DNA from: DAHUYF01 sp963838385
Lineage (GTDB): Bacteria > Pseudomonadota > Alphaproteobacteria > ATCC43930 > CGMCC-115725
Reading direction: 5' to 3'
DNA: 64,000 nucleotides
Assembly (NCBI GenBank): GCA_963838385.1
Contig: CAWIRE010000003.1
Location: 1 to 64,000, forward strand
Of the stretch, positions 1-8,266 are shown piece by piece. Position 1 is the first letter of the stretch. Each line of letters begins with the position of its first letter. The notes below the pieces were generated by a model that did no database searches, was not told the origin of the DNA, and worked only from the letters and a program-made list of their open reading frames with translations. A program made the translations under genes and the position numbers.

Positions 1-20
1 TATTTATCAGAGGACCCGGA

Positions 21-230
21 ATGGCCACGTATCGGGAAATCCAGCAAGCCGTCCGACGCACAAACGGATTCGTGCCCAAAACGTGTTGGATCGCTCACGT
101 GATGGCCGATCATGGCCTGACGACCAAAGCGGCAGCGAATCGAGTCGACGAGGATCGGCGCGAGGAACCCTGCCCCTCTGAGAAGAGACCAGCCATCCTC
201 TCTGCATTGCAGCACTTCAAAATGATCTGA
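21..230 (+). CDS. Small conserved protein of unknown function
   Basis: A 69-residue protein starting at ATG 21, with an AGAGGA ribosome-binding site about six bases upstream. It has the recognisable pattern MATYREIQ, then VPKTCWIAHV, then an ANR motif and a CP motif near the C terminus. From memory, small proteins of this pattern recur in alphaproteobacteria, often beside accessory genes; no function is known to me. There is no signal peptide or membrane segment. The next gene begins 15 bases after its stop, so the two are probably co-transcribed. The family match is fairly sure; the function is unknown. Confidence 0.7.
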   Translation: MATYREIQQAVRRTNGFVPKTCWIAHVMADHGLTTKAAANRVDEDRREEPCPSEKRPAILSALQHFKMI

Positions 231-244
231 CCGCTTGCCGCACA

Positions 245-1150
245 ATGGCTATCAAACTCAAAACTAGTTCTCCGGCCATCACAACAAACGCGACCGACCG
301 CAAAGCCCAACATTGGGTGGCGCGCTCATATCTAAGAGCGTGGTGTGATCCCGCGACGCCGGATGGAGCATACCTCTGGATATTGCCGAAGGATCGTTCA
401 AGCGGACCGAGATGGCAGTCCCCGAAGAAAACCTTCAGGTCCTTTGACATGAATACCCTGACCAAAGATGGACAGAGAAACTTAAATCTCGAAGCGCTCT
501 ACCACCGCTTTGAAACCGCATTCGGCAATATCAAGAGCAAGGTGGTGAGCGGAACACCTCTCTCCAACAGTGACCATGAGGCTATTGTCGCTTTCGTTGC
601 GGCGCAATTGATTCGAACACCGAAGTTCCGTGGTCGATGGCAGTTCCGTAGCGTTGGCGATCATGAAGGCCAGTTAGAGACTATCAGCGATCCGTTGCTG
701 CGATCCGGTATCAAAAAGACGCTTGCTGACATCGCGAAAAACAGTTCGCAGCTTCTAAGTTTTTCGGCTTTGCCGAAAGCGATTGAAATTCTTGGCAACA
801 TGAGGATGGTTCTTCTCAAGACAGATGACCATCTGGGTTTCATCACATCGGATTCCCCCTGTTGCGTCGTGCAATACGCCGACAAGGTAAGTGCAGTCTT
901 TGAGTGTTTGGGATCACCAACGGCAAATGTCTTGATGTCTTTGTCGCCAAATATATTAGCGATATTTGATCATTCCCCGGGGCAGCATGAGATGGTTGCA
1001 CTCTTTCCGAACCATTCCCGATTGCATGAGGCCAATGCCATCCTTTGGAACGGAGCGGTAAAAGAAGTCATATTGCGTTGTCCAATGCTGAACCAAGAAT
1101 GGTTTTCTGAAAGTACGAATAAGAAGCTGGCTCCGTATGTGGTTTTGTAA
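245..1150 (+). CDS. DUF4238 domain-containing protein
   Basis: A 301-residue soluble protein. The N-terminal HWVARSYLRAW segment (about residues 22-32) and the later GFITSDSPCCV segment (about residues 199-209) fit the DUF4238 family, in which a histidine near the start and a conserved SD..P motif are typical. The family function is unknown. The gene lies 15 bases downstream of the small conserved protein and 50 bases before an HNH nuclease, in the same direction. Codon use here is less GC-rich than in the housekeeping genes of the window, which fits acquired DNA. No clear Shine-Dalgarno sequence precedes the ATG, so the start is less certain than the frame. Confidence 0.75.
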   Translation: MAIKLKTSSPAITTNATDRKAQHWVARSYLRAWCDPATPDGAYLWILPKDRSSGPRWQSPKKTFRSFDMNTLTKDGQRNLNLEALYHRFETAFGNIKSKVVSGTPLSNSDHEAIVAFVAAQLIRTPKFRGRWQFRSVGDHEGQLETISDPLLRSGIKKTLADIAKNSSQLLSFSALPKAIEILGNMRMVLLKTDDHLGFITSDSPCCVVQYADKVSAVFECLGSPTANVLMSLSPNILAIFDHSPGQHEMVALFPNHSRLHEANAILWNGAVKEVILRCPMLNQEWFSESTNKKLAPYVVL

Positions 1151-1203
1151 GCGCTCACGCCCCGTGATAGGGTTGGTTTAAATTCCATCCTCGTACCCCC
1201 GTG

Positions 1204-1563
1204 ATGGCAAACAGAAACCTCAGTCCCGACGAGCTAAAGCGCGCCGATGAATTGTTGAAGGATATTAGGGAGCGCCTGATCGCGTTAGCAGCTGGCGATC
1301 GTCTTCTGCTGTTCGCCTATCGTCGAAAAGTGACCAAGGAACTTGGATACGATGAGCGAGGGAAACCTGGCGCTCGCGGAAAGCTTAAAGCGTTGAAGTG
1401 GGGTCGGCAGGGAGGCAAATGCGCTCACTGTGGCGACGATCTCCCGCTGAAATACTCTGAGCTTGACCGCAAGAACGCGGTGGATGGCTATACGCCCGAG
1501 AACACGGAACTCGTCCACGCCAAATGCCACCAGGAGCGCCAAGCAGCGAAAGGCTACACCTGA
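1204..1563 (+). CDS. HNH-type endonuclease-like protein
   Basis: A 119-residue protein. The N-terminal half is a charged helical region. The C-terminal half (about residues 72-115) has a zinc-binding HNH-like core: a KCAHCG knuckle, an ELDR segment where the first catalytic histidine would usually lie, the N of ENTELVHAKCH, and the final H..C pair. The fold assignment is good. Because the first histidine of the motif is replaced (LDR rather than DH), nuclease activity is uncertain. GTG at 1201 directly precedes ATG 1204 and either could start translation. It lies downstream of the DUF4238 gene on the same strand. Confidence 0.7.
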   Translation: MANRNLSPDELKRADELLKDIRERLIALAAGDRLLLFAYRRKVTKELGYDERGKPGARGKLKALKWGRQGGKCAHCGDDLPLKYSELDRKNAVDGYTPENTELVHAKCHQERQAAKGYT

Positions 1564-1680
1564 CCGGGCGGCAGGCTGCGCCCTGGCGATCTCTCCACTT
1601 TCTTCCAGCACGCCGGGTGCGCGCGCAGCGCGCCAATAAAAACCAGGAATGAATGGGGTCAGAATAAATTTCTCAGGTTT

Positions 1681-1730
1681 GAGCAATCGCCTCGATGGGC
1701 GAAGAACAAGAGGCGGCGATAAATCCACCC
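1681..1730. repeat. Degenerate dispersed repeat, copy A
   Basis: The segment beginning GAGCAATCGCCTCGATGGGC is a diverged copy of the one at 2479-2527 (GGGCAATCGCCTTGATGGGT). They match strongly over the first 25 or so bases and more weakly after that. A preceding GGGGTCAGAATAAAT (about 1656-1670) resembles the end sequence of a common dispersed element in which AATGGGGTCAGAGT is typical. This looks like a remnant of a non-coding mobile repeat. Confidence 0.45.
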
Positions 1731-1752
1731 GGATCTCGTTTATTATAAAAAA

Positions 1753-2382
1753 CTATAGCGGCAGTGAGCCGGCATCTATGGCGTCTGACAGCCTTTTCAG
1801 CATCGGCTGGACGATTTCCATCTTCCTATAGGCGTCGCCCTCGCTTGGGCTCTTGCCAATAGCGCGAGCGATCTCGGTCCGAAAGACGTTGGATCGATCC
1901 GTAAATATCTGCTTGTTGATTTGATCCACTTCTGTGAGCCATGCGGCGAACTTGACCACATAAGCGGGGTCGTTGCGAAGATTCGTGTACGACCGAATAA
2001 GCTCGTTGCCCTCACTGACAAGCACCCTGATGCGCGCGTGAACCTTTGAAAAGTCCTCGGTTTGGAGTCGGGCGGGGATGGCCCCTACCACTAAGGTCTC
2101 TCGGCCGGCGTTTGGCGACTTGATATCATTTCTGGTTTCCATGAGATCTTCACCGTTCCCCCGTTTCACGAGTCGATAAGTGAAGAGGACTATGGCGATC
2201 GAGATCAAAGCCGGGAGCACGTAACTGGACACGGTGGCGATCAAGTCCGCCTCGTGAATGCCATATCCGTCAAGATATCTCACCAGCCAGTCAAAAAGAA
2301 AATGGTCGACCAGCCAGGTGCCCGCGGCGAATACGCCAAGTCCCTCGGCGGAGAGCTTAATCGTCGTAAGCCACCTACCCAT
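1753..2382 (-). CDS. Hypothetical membrane protein, two predicted TM segments
   Basis: A 209-residue protein of no family I recognise. The N-terminal third is hydrophobic: a weak segment at about residues 12-32 and a strong one at about residues 51-69 (VSSYVLPALISIAIVLFTY). A charged cytoplasmic or periplasmic domain rich in helix-forming residues follows. Its less GC-biased codon use and position between two copies of a degenerate repeat (1681-1730 and 2479-2527) suggest it came with accessory DNA. It is convergent with the HNH gene. Confidence is moderate that it is a real gene; the function is unknown. Confidence 0.55.
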   Translation of the reverse strand: MGRWLTTIKLSAEGLGVFAAGTWLVDHFLFDWLVRYLDGYGIHEADLIATVSSYVLPALISIAIVLFTYRLVKRGNGEDLMETRNDIKSPNAGRETLVVGAIPARLQTEDFSKVHARIRVLVSEGNELIRSYTNLRNDPAYVVKFAAWLTEVDQINKQIFTDRSNVFRTEIARAIGKSPSEGDAYRKMEIVQPMLKRLSDAIDAGSLPL

Positions 2383-2478
2383 GCTGCATACCCCTGCTAG
2401 CGGAGCGCATCCGGCACGCGCTGCTCACATCCTGCCATTTTCGTAAATGGGATGCAGTTCAGCGGGTTTTGAAGATTT

Positions 2479-2527
2479 GGGCAATCGCCTTGATGGGTAA
2501 AGCACGACTAGCGGCAATCAACTTCAC
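2479..2527. repeat. Degenerate dispersed repeat, copy B
   Basis: The partner of the segment at 1681-1730, sharing GCAATCGCC.TGATGGG and AAG.AC. It continues into CAACTTCACTCCAGCCCAATT (about 2519-2539), which resembles a degraded version of the ACTCTGACCCCATT end of a common dispersed element. No open reading frame in it is convincing. Confidence 0.45.
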
Positions 2528-2553
2528 TCCAGCCCAATTTATGCGCGGCGCCG

Positions 2554-2748
2554 TCAGTCCTCGTCAGGGATCGCCATCAACTCGTCGAAAACCTTCTTGC
2601 GATGCGCATAGCGCTCGTCGGTTTCTCCCGCGCTGCGCTCGAGTTCGCCAGGGACAAGAGCGGCAGCCTCGGGCGGCGTATAGACCGCCAGCCGGCGCAG
2701 GCGCGCGCCGTCGCGACGAAGTGTCAGGGCTCTGCGCGTCCTTTTCAC
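2554..2748 (-). CDS. Possible small protein downstream of encapsulin
   Basis: A 64-residue reading frame from a GTG start, 19 bases after the encapsulin stop and on the same strand, with a GAAGG just upstream. It has a basic N-terminal half (MKRTRRALTLRRDGAR) and an acidic C-terminal half ending in PDED. I do not recognise it. Its position suggests it could be the third gene of the DyP-encapsulin transcript, but a frame this short in GC-rich DNA may be chance. Confidence 0.35.
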   Translation of the reverse strand: MKRTRRALTLRRDGARLRRLAVYTPPEAAALVPGELERSAGETDERYAHRKKVFDELMAIPDED

Positions 2749-2767
2749 GCCTTCACTATGCGCCGCT

Positions 2768-3571
2768 TTACGCCCCCGCCGCCAGCGCCACCGACGCCTC
2801 GGTGGTCAGCAGCAGGAAGGTGAAGCTTTCCTGCAGGTAGAGCCGCACCGCCGTGTCGCTGTGGCCGAGATAGCCGATCGAGATGTCCTGGCCGAGATGC
2901 AGGTCGAAATCGCCGCCGCGCGTGGTCAGGACGAAGCCGCCGGTGACCGCCGGCGCCCAGATGATCTCCTCGCCGGCGAGCTGCTTGATGTGCTGCATCA
3001 CGGGATAGCCGTGATCGCCGGCGCCGCTGATGGCGGTGTAGGCCTCGGCGCCCAGCACCACCGCATAGGGGCCGTTGACGCCGGCGAGCCGCAGCTGCGT
3101 CAGCGCCTGGGCGATGGCGCCGGGATATGCCCGGACATCGGCGGGCAGCGTCAGGCGCGGATTGCTCGTGCCCTGGCGGATGCCCTCGATGCCGGCGGCG
3201 GCATAGCCCTCGAACACGGCGCGGTCCTCGGCAAAGGCGATGCGCTGCGCCGCTTCCTTCAGCGGCTGCCAGTCGCTGTCATTGGCGCCGCGCTCGACAT
3301 CGTCGATCTGCAGGCGGTCGAGCTCGAAGGGCACGCGCAGCTCGACCAGCGTCTTGACCTCGCGCTGATGCGCCGCGATGCCGTCGCCCGGCGCCTGCAG
3401 CCGGCGCTGGTGGCCGGTGGGGATGGCGGCGAGCGCCACGCCGGCGGGATCGTGCACGTCGACGACGCGGCGCGCGGCAAGGTGGCGCTTCAGCGTGCGC
3501 GCCGCCTCCTCTTCGATCTGGGCCCAGGCCGCCTCGGAGATGGGCGCAAGCTCGCGGTGCAGATTGTTCAT
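2768..3571 (-). CDS. Encapsulin shell protein (family 1, linocin M18-like)
   Basis: A 267-residue protein, matching the usual 265-270 residues of family 1 encapsulins that build 24-nm, 60-subunit shells of the HK97 phage-capsid fold. It begins MNNLHRELAPIS.AAW, the classic N-terminal helix that binds cargo peptides. It continues with RRVVDVHDPAG, with ELRVPFEL of the E-loop, and with the C-terminal YLGH....RLYLQESFTF segment. A good AGGAG precedes the ATG. The start codon overlaps the DyP peroxidase stop (ATGA), so the cargo and shell genes are translationally coupled. The shell would enclose the upstream peroxidase in the cytoplasm and serve oxidative-stress defence. Assignment is secure. 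Confidence 0.96.
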   Translation of the reverse strand: MNNLHRELAPISEAAWAQIEEEAARTLKRHLAARRVVDVHDPAGVALAAIPTGHQRRLQAPGDGIAAHQREVKTLVELRVPFELDRLQIDDVERGANDSDWQPLKEAAQRIAFAEDRAVFEGYAAAGIEGIRQGTSNPRLTLPADVRAYPGAIAQALTQLRLAGVNGPYAVVLGAEAYTAISGAGDHGYPVMQHIKQLAGEEIIWAPAVTGGFVLTTRGGDFDLHLGQDISIGYLGHSDTAVRLYLQESFTFLLLTTEASVALAAGA

Positions 3572-4619
3572 GGGCGGGGATCTCCTTTGAGGGAGCCGAT
3601 GCGCAGCGACCCGTCGCGCGCCGGCGGGGAGGGGGGCGCCGCCTCGGGCGCCGGCGGCGCGGCCGCCGCCGGCGCGTCGGGCGGCAGGCTCTCGAGGAAG
3701 CTCAGCGGCGGCGCGAAGAACAGCCCGCCGGTGACGGCGCGGCTGAAGTCGAGCAGCCGGTCGTAATTGCCCGGCGGCCGGCCGATGAACATGTTCTCCA
3801 GCATCTGCTCGGTGATCCGCAGGCGTGCGGCAGTAGCCGATGAAATAGGTGCCGAACTCGCCCTTGGACGGGCTGCCGAAGGGCATGTTGTCGCGCAGGA
3901 TCGCCTTTTCCTCGCCGTTCTCGACGATCATGGTCAGCGCGTTGTGCGCCGAGCTCGGCTTCACCGCATCGTCCAGCTCGACATCGGAGAGCTTGGCGCG
4001 GCCGATGATGCGCTCCTGCGTCTCGGTCGGCAGCGCGTTCCAGGCATCGAGATCGTGGAGGTATTTCTGCACGATGACGTAGCTGCCGCCGGCGAAGCCC
4101 GGCATCCTCGTCGCCGACCAGCGCCGCCGCGCTCGCCGCCGCGCCGGCGGGGTTCTCGGTGCCGTCGACGAAGCCCAGGAGATCGCGCGCGTCGAAATAG
4201 CGGAAGCCGTGCACCTCGTCGACGCAGGCGATCGCCGGGCCGAGCCGCGCCACGATCTGCGTCGCCAGCTCGAAGCAGAGATCCATGCGCTGGGCGCGGA
4301 TGTGGAAGAGCAGGTCGCCGGGGGTGGCGACCGCGTGGCGCGATCCCGCGCGGAACTCGCGGAACGGATGCAGCTCGGCCGGACGCGGCGCGCCGAAGAG
4401 CCGGTCCCAGGCGTCCGAGCCCACGCCCATGACGCAGCAGAGCTGGCCGTCGAGATCGCGGAATCCGACCGCCCGCACCAGCGCCGCGAGATCGCCGCAG
4501 AAGGCGCGCACCGCCGCGCGGCTGGCGTCGTCGGCGCTCACCGTCGCCACCAGGAAGATCGCCGCCCGCGTCAGCGGCGCGACCACCGGCTGCGACTCGA
4601 CCGCTGCGTCGGCGCTCAT
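3568..4619 (-). CDS. DyP-type peroxidase, encapsulin cargo (two apparent frame breaks)
   Basis: A dye-decolourising haem peroxidase read in three pieces. Residues from ATG 4619 run through the GFVDGTENP signature (distal Asp) to about 4105. The next frame carries the proximal-His region (SSAHN) and ILRDNMPFG to about 3825. The last frame carries EQMLENMFIG and the C terminus. One extra base at each junction (in GATGCCGGGC and in CGCCTGCGG) explains both shifts, and removing them gives continuous homology. The C terminus, after a Pro/Ala-rich linker, is DGSLRIGSLKG, a textbook cargo-loading peptide that targets the enzyme into the encapsulin shell. The stop overlaps the encapsulin start by four bases. 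It is either a genuine recent pseudogene or, more likely, carries sequence errors. Confidence 0.85.
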
Positions 4620-4890
4620 CGGCCCGCCCGCCCGAAAAACCAGCCATGCATTGACGGCATCCGCGGGCCCCCTCGTTGCCCAGCCGATTGCGGGCGCCCG
4701 ATTATGGGCAAAGCGCGACGGATTTCCAGGGCTTGCGGCGGGCCGTCCGTCGCCGCCGCCGGTGGTGCCGGCGGGCGCCGCGTCAAGGCCGCGCCGGCCG
4801 GGCAGCCTTGCGCCAGCGGCGGGGTCGCCGCCTTGACGTTGGTTTCGGCCGTCCCCTAATGTTTTGCCGTCGCCGCTTCAGGAGAGCCGC

Positions 4891-5214
4891 ATGAGCACGC
4901 CCACCAAAGTCACCGACGCCTCCTTCGATGCCGATGTGCTGCGCGCCCCCGGGCCCGTGCTCGTCGATTTCTGGGCGGAGTGGTGCGGCCCCTGCAAGAT
5001 GATCGCGCCCTTCCTGGAGCAGCTTGCCGGCGACATGGACGGCAAGGTGACGGTGGCCAAGATCAACATCGACGAGAATCCGCAGACGCCGATGAAATAC
5101 GGCGTGCGCGGCATCCCGACGCTGATCCTGTTCAAGAACGGCCAGGTGGCGGCGACCAAGATCGGCGCGCTGCCCAAGAGCAAGCTCGTCGAATGGGTCG
5201 AATCGGTCCTGTGA
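4891..5214 (+). CDS. trxA: Thioredoxin
   Basis: A 107-residue cytoplasmic thioredoxin with the active site WCGPC at about residues 31-35, the FWAEWCGPCKMIAPF context, the buried Asp in VLVDFWA, and the cis-proline loop GIPTL. It reduces protein disulfides using thioredoxin reductase. The frame extends upstream to 4864, but ATG 4891 is chosen because AGGAG lies at 4880-4884 and the protein then has the family length. It is transcribed divergently from the DyP-encapsulin operon and converges on folC, a neighbour it also has in many alphaproteobacteria. Confidence 0.95.
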   Translation: MSTPTKVTDASFDADVLRAPGPVLVDFWAEWCGPCKMIAPFLEQLAGDMDGKVTVAKINIDENPQTPMKYGVRGIPTLILFKNGQVAATKIGALPKSKLVEWVESVL

Positions 5215-5350
5215 GGCCCTCGGCGAATTCGCTGCGCGAATTCGTCCGCGGCGGCGTCAGCCGTTGCGTCGGCTACGGCGGGAGCCGCACCCATCGAGCC
5301 TGAGTCCGGGCGCTGGCGCGGAATCTGGAGAAATGGAACCACCATCCGCC

Positions 5351-5420
5351 GCTCCCGCGAAAGCGGGAGCCCAGGAGCGACCGCGCATCGCTTGCCCTGG
5401 TTCCCCGCTTGCGCGGGGAA
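5351..5420. repeat. Twin-hairpin REP-like element between trxA and folC
   Basis: Two perfect short hairpins lie close together: GCTCCCGC-GAAA-GCGGGAGC (5351-5370) and TTCCCCGC-TTGC-GCGGGGAA (5401-5420). The spacer between them starts with CCAGG and ends with CCTGG, so the whole unit can form a cruciform. It lies in the convergent trxA/folC gap and could terminate either transcript. The paired-hairpin design resembles REP or BIME elements. A related unit flanks the insertion sequence near 6846 and 8231. Confidence 0.6.
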
Positions 5421-5459
5421 GGCGATGATGACGACGATTCGATCCGCTCGGACTTTGCG

Positions 5460-6837
5460 CTAGCGCGCGATTTCCGCCTCGTTTTCCGCCAGCACGTGGC
5501 CGGCGAGATAGAGCGAGCCGCAGATCAGCACACGTCCCGGCGTGCCGGCGGCGCTCGCCTGGCGCAACGCCGCGGCGATGTCCCCGGCGGGCGCGGCGGC
5601 GATGCCGATCCTCAGCGCGCAGGCCGCCGCGGCCGCAGCGGGCAGCGCATTGGCTTCGCCGGGGATGGCGAGCGCGGTGAGCGAGGCGGCGATGGGGCGC
5701 CAGCGGCGCGAGGAAAGCCTCCGCGTCGTGGCTTGCGATCATGCCGAAGACGAGATGCAGCGGCCGGTCCTGCCATTGCCGCGCCACCGCCGCCAGCGCC
5801 GCGCCGCCGCCTTCATTATGCCCGCCGTCGAGCCACAGCTCCCAGCCCGGCGGCAGCAGCGCCGCGAGCCGGCCGCGGCTCAGGTTCTGCAGCCGCGCCG
5901 GCCATTCCACCGTCCGGAGCCCGCGCGCGAGATCCGCGGCGCCGAGCGCGAAGCCTTCGAGCTGGTCGAGGCAGGCGAGCGCGGTGCCGGCATTCTCGAT
6001 CTGATGCGCGCCGAGGAGGCCGGGCTGCGGCAGGTCGAGGCTCGCCCAGCGCCGCCCCTCATAGCGCATCCCCGTCGCGGTCGCCGTCGCCTGCCAGTCG
6101 CGTCCGGCGGCAAAGAGCGGCGCGCCCAGCGCCGCCGCGCGCGCCTCCAGCACGCGGGCCGCCGCGTCCGGCTGCGGCGCCAGCACCGCCGGCCGGCCGG
6201 GCTTGAGGATGCCGGCCTTCTCGCCGGCGATCGCGGCGACGGTGTCGCCGAGGAAATGCTGGTGGTCGAGCGAGATCGGCGTGATCGCCGCCAGCGCCGG
6301 CCGCTCGATCACGTTGGTGGCATCGACGCGGCCGCCGAGGCCGGTCTCGAGCAGCAGGATGTCGGCGGGATGCCGCGCGAAGGCGAGGAAGGCGGCGGCG
6401 GTGGTGATCTCGAAATAGGTGATGCCGGCGCCGCCATTGGCCTGCTCGCATTCCTCGAGCAGCGCCGCGAGATCGGCGTCCTCGATCAGCCGTCCCGCCA
6501 GCCGGATGCGCTCGTTGAAGCGCACGAGATGCGGCTTGGTGAAGGCGTGGACGCGATATCCCGCGGCTTCGAGCGCCGCGCGCAGGAAGGCGATGGTCGA
6601 GCCCTTGCCGTTGGTGCCGGCGACATGGATCACCGGCGGAAGCTGCCGCTGCGGCTCGCCCAGCGCGGCGAGCAGCCGCAGCACGCGCTCGAGCGACAGG
6701 TCGATCAGCTTGGGGTGCAGCCGCTGCAGCCGCTGCAGGATGGCCTCGAGCTCCCCGCTCGCACCGGCCCGCGTCGGCGGCGGCGGCAGCGCCTGCTGCG
6801 CCGCGGCGCCCGGCGCGGTCATCTCCGACTGCGTCAT
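5460..6837 (-). CDS. folC: Bifunctional folylpolyglutamate/dihydrofolate synthase (apparent frame break)
   Basis: A Mur-ligase-family enzyme that adds glutamate to dihydropteroate and to folates in the cytoplasm. The P-loop HVAGTNGKGST, the metal and folate site FTKPHLVRFNERI, ETGLGGRVDATN, and the C-terminal domain motif LDGGHNEGG are all present. The frame breaks near 5695, in a CCCC run within CTGGCGCCCCATC: the ancestral frame then resumes as ..ALAIPGEANAL and reaches a TAG at 5460 after EAEIAR. One extra C explains the break. Since folC is normally essential, a sequence error is likelier than a real mutation. The start at ATG 6837 is preceded by GGAG. It sits downstream of accD, the usual neighbour, but an insertion sequence now separates them. 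Confidence 0.85.
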
Positions 6838-6845
6838 GCCTTTGC

Positions 6846-6868
6846 TCCGTCATGGCCGGGCTTGTCCC
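6846..6868. repeat. Left part of a REP/BIME-like palindrome interrupted by an insertion sequence
   Basis: TCCGTCATGGCCGGG (6846-6860) is the exact reverse complement of CCCGGCCATGACGGA at 8217-8231. With the intervening insertion removed, GGCCGGG-CTTGT-CCCGGCC closes a hairpin at the joint. The final eleven bases, GGGCTTGTCCC (6858-6868), recur at 8141-8151 as the apparent target-site duplication. Confidence 0.7.
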
Positions 6869-8140
6869 ACAGCTGTCCGGTTCGGGGTTTCAGTTCCACT
6901 GGAGGGCCATTTGAGCGGCGTTGATCTGCGGGGGTGGATCGAGCTGCAACAGTCGATCGATGGGCCTGCGGTGCATCAGGTTGGCGCGAACCAGTCTGGC
7001 GAAGGCGAGAGGGCTTCGAATGGCGGTTTGCGTCGCCTGAGCGAGGCGAAGCAGCAGGAAGGCGATCAGCGCGACGGCGATCTGGATGCGCACGGCGTTT
7101 TCGGAGGTGCCGAGGAAGTGGGTGATCTTCAGGATCTGCTTGACCCAGCGGAAGAACAGCTCGATCGCCCAGCGGCGCTTGTAGAGATCGGCGATCTCCT
7201 GGGCGGTTGCGTCGAGGTCATTGCTCAGCATGCGCAAGATCTTGCCCGTCTCGGTCATGACCCGGACCTCGCGCACGGCGTGCTGCATGGGGTTGCGCCG
7301 GTTGTTGCACTGGCGCGCGGGGAGGAAGCCGATGCGATCGCTGAGGATTGTCGCTGCCCTGGGCACAGGCAGTTCCTCGATGAGTTCGAGCGGGCGTGTT
7401 GGCCTTGAAGCGGGTCACGATGCGGCATTGCGCCGCGTCGAGCTTCGCCCACCAGCCATAATCGTAGTAACCGAGGTCGAAGACATAGGTGGCTCCGGCT
7501 CGATCGGCATCTGTTGCGCAACGCTGATGTCGGTGACGTTGGCCGCGCTGACCGCGGCATAGATCGGCCGATCGGCGTCGGCATCGTAGATGACATGCAC
7601 TTTGGCACCGCAGACCCCGGCCGAGAACCGAGCCCAGTCGGCGCTGTATCCGGTCAGCCGCACGCCTGTGGCGTCGATGAGATAGATGGTCTCGGCAAGC
7701 TTGCGGCGCAGGCCGCGATGGGCCTGCGCCATCAGTCATCGCCAGAAGCTCCGCGAACATCGCCGCCGGCCGCCCCGCGTTGGCATCGCTCAGTGTCGAG
7801 CGCCGCGGCGGCTCGACACCCAGATGGTAGAGCCGGTCCGCGTGGCTCTCCAGCCCGCCACGATCTCGCGCAGGCTCAAGGCCCCGAAAGCTGCCCGTAC
7901 AGCAGCGCCACGAACTGGCTCTTCGTCGTCAGCCGGCGGACTCGCGCATCAGCCGCCATGGGCTTCCACCAGCCGATCGAACACCGGCCACGGAACGTGC
8001 TTAAGAACACGATGAAATACGCTATTCTGATGCCGCATGGCGTTGATCCTCATTTCGTGTCCGGAACGTTTGCCAACGTCCAGGACCGAGTAGAATCAAC
8101 GCCATGCGCTTCGTCCACAAAAACCGAACCGGACAGCCGT
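6869..8140 (-). mobile_element. IS4-type insertion sequence, 1272 bp, with an 11-bp target duplication
   Basis: The ends are imperfect inverted repeats sharing GCTGTCCGGTTCGG (left from 6873, right ending at 8138), with an ACAG or ACGG outer end and a TTT inner end. The element is flanked on both sides by GGGCTTGTCCC (6858-6868 and 8141-8151), an 11-bp direct repeat of the size IS4-group elements make. It contains one broken DDE transposase gene. It has inserted into the loop of a palindromic repeat between accD and folC, thereby avoiding damage to either gene. Confidence 0.8.
6890..8038 (-). pseudogene. IS4-family DDE transposase, broken by several indels
   Basis: The start MRHQNSVFHRVLKHVPW at 8038 leads into the DUF4372-type N-terminal domain (FDRLVEAHGG). 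The transposase core then appears in successive frames: the first catalytic Asp in YLIDATGVRL (about 7665), the second in VFDLGYYDYGWW (about 7460), and the YKRRWAIELFFRWVKQ motif with the catalytic Glu (about 7160). The C terminus ends at 6890. At least five single-base insertions or deletions separate these blocks. No functional full-length transposase can be made as read. Because some indels are in homopolymers, part of the damage could be sequencing error, but the number suggests real decay. Confidence 0.85.
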
Positions 8141-8231
8141 GGGCTTGTCCCGGCCATCCACGTCTTCTTTCGTGCGGCGGCGAGACGTGGATGGCCGGGA
8201 CTCGGCCTGCGGCCGGCCCGGCCATGACGGA
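8141..8231. repeat. Right part of the REP/BIME-like palindrome
   Basis: After the target-site duplication, GGCCATCCACGTCT (about 8152-8165) pairs with AGACGTGGATGGCC (about 8183-8196) as an inner hairpin, and CCCGGCCATGACGGA (8217-8231) pairs with 6846-6860. The reconstructed element of about 100 bp is a composite of nested hairpins. It lies directly downstream of accD and may protect or end that transcript. Confidence 0.65.
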
Positions 8232-8266
8232 GTAAAAAGCATGTCAGCCATTTCGGGCGCCCAAAC

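Noticed and set aside
1285..1728. A 147-codon minus-strand frame across the HNH gene
   Set aside because: It is the complement of a plus-strand gene with a zinc motif; the predicted protein has no conserved pattern.
3568..3804. Separate small genes at the two ends of the DyP peroxidase
   Set aside because: Their translations fit end to end as one peroxidase after removal of single bases, so they are fragments of one gene.
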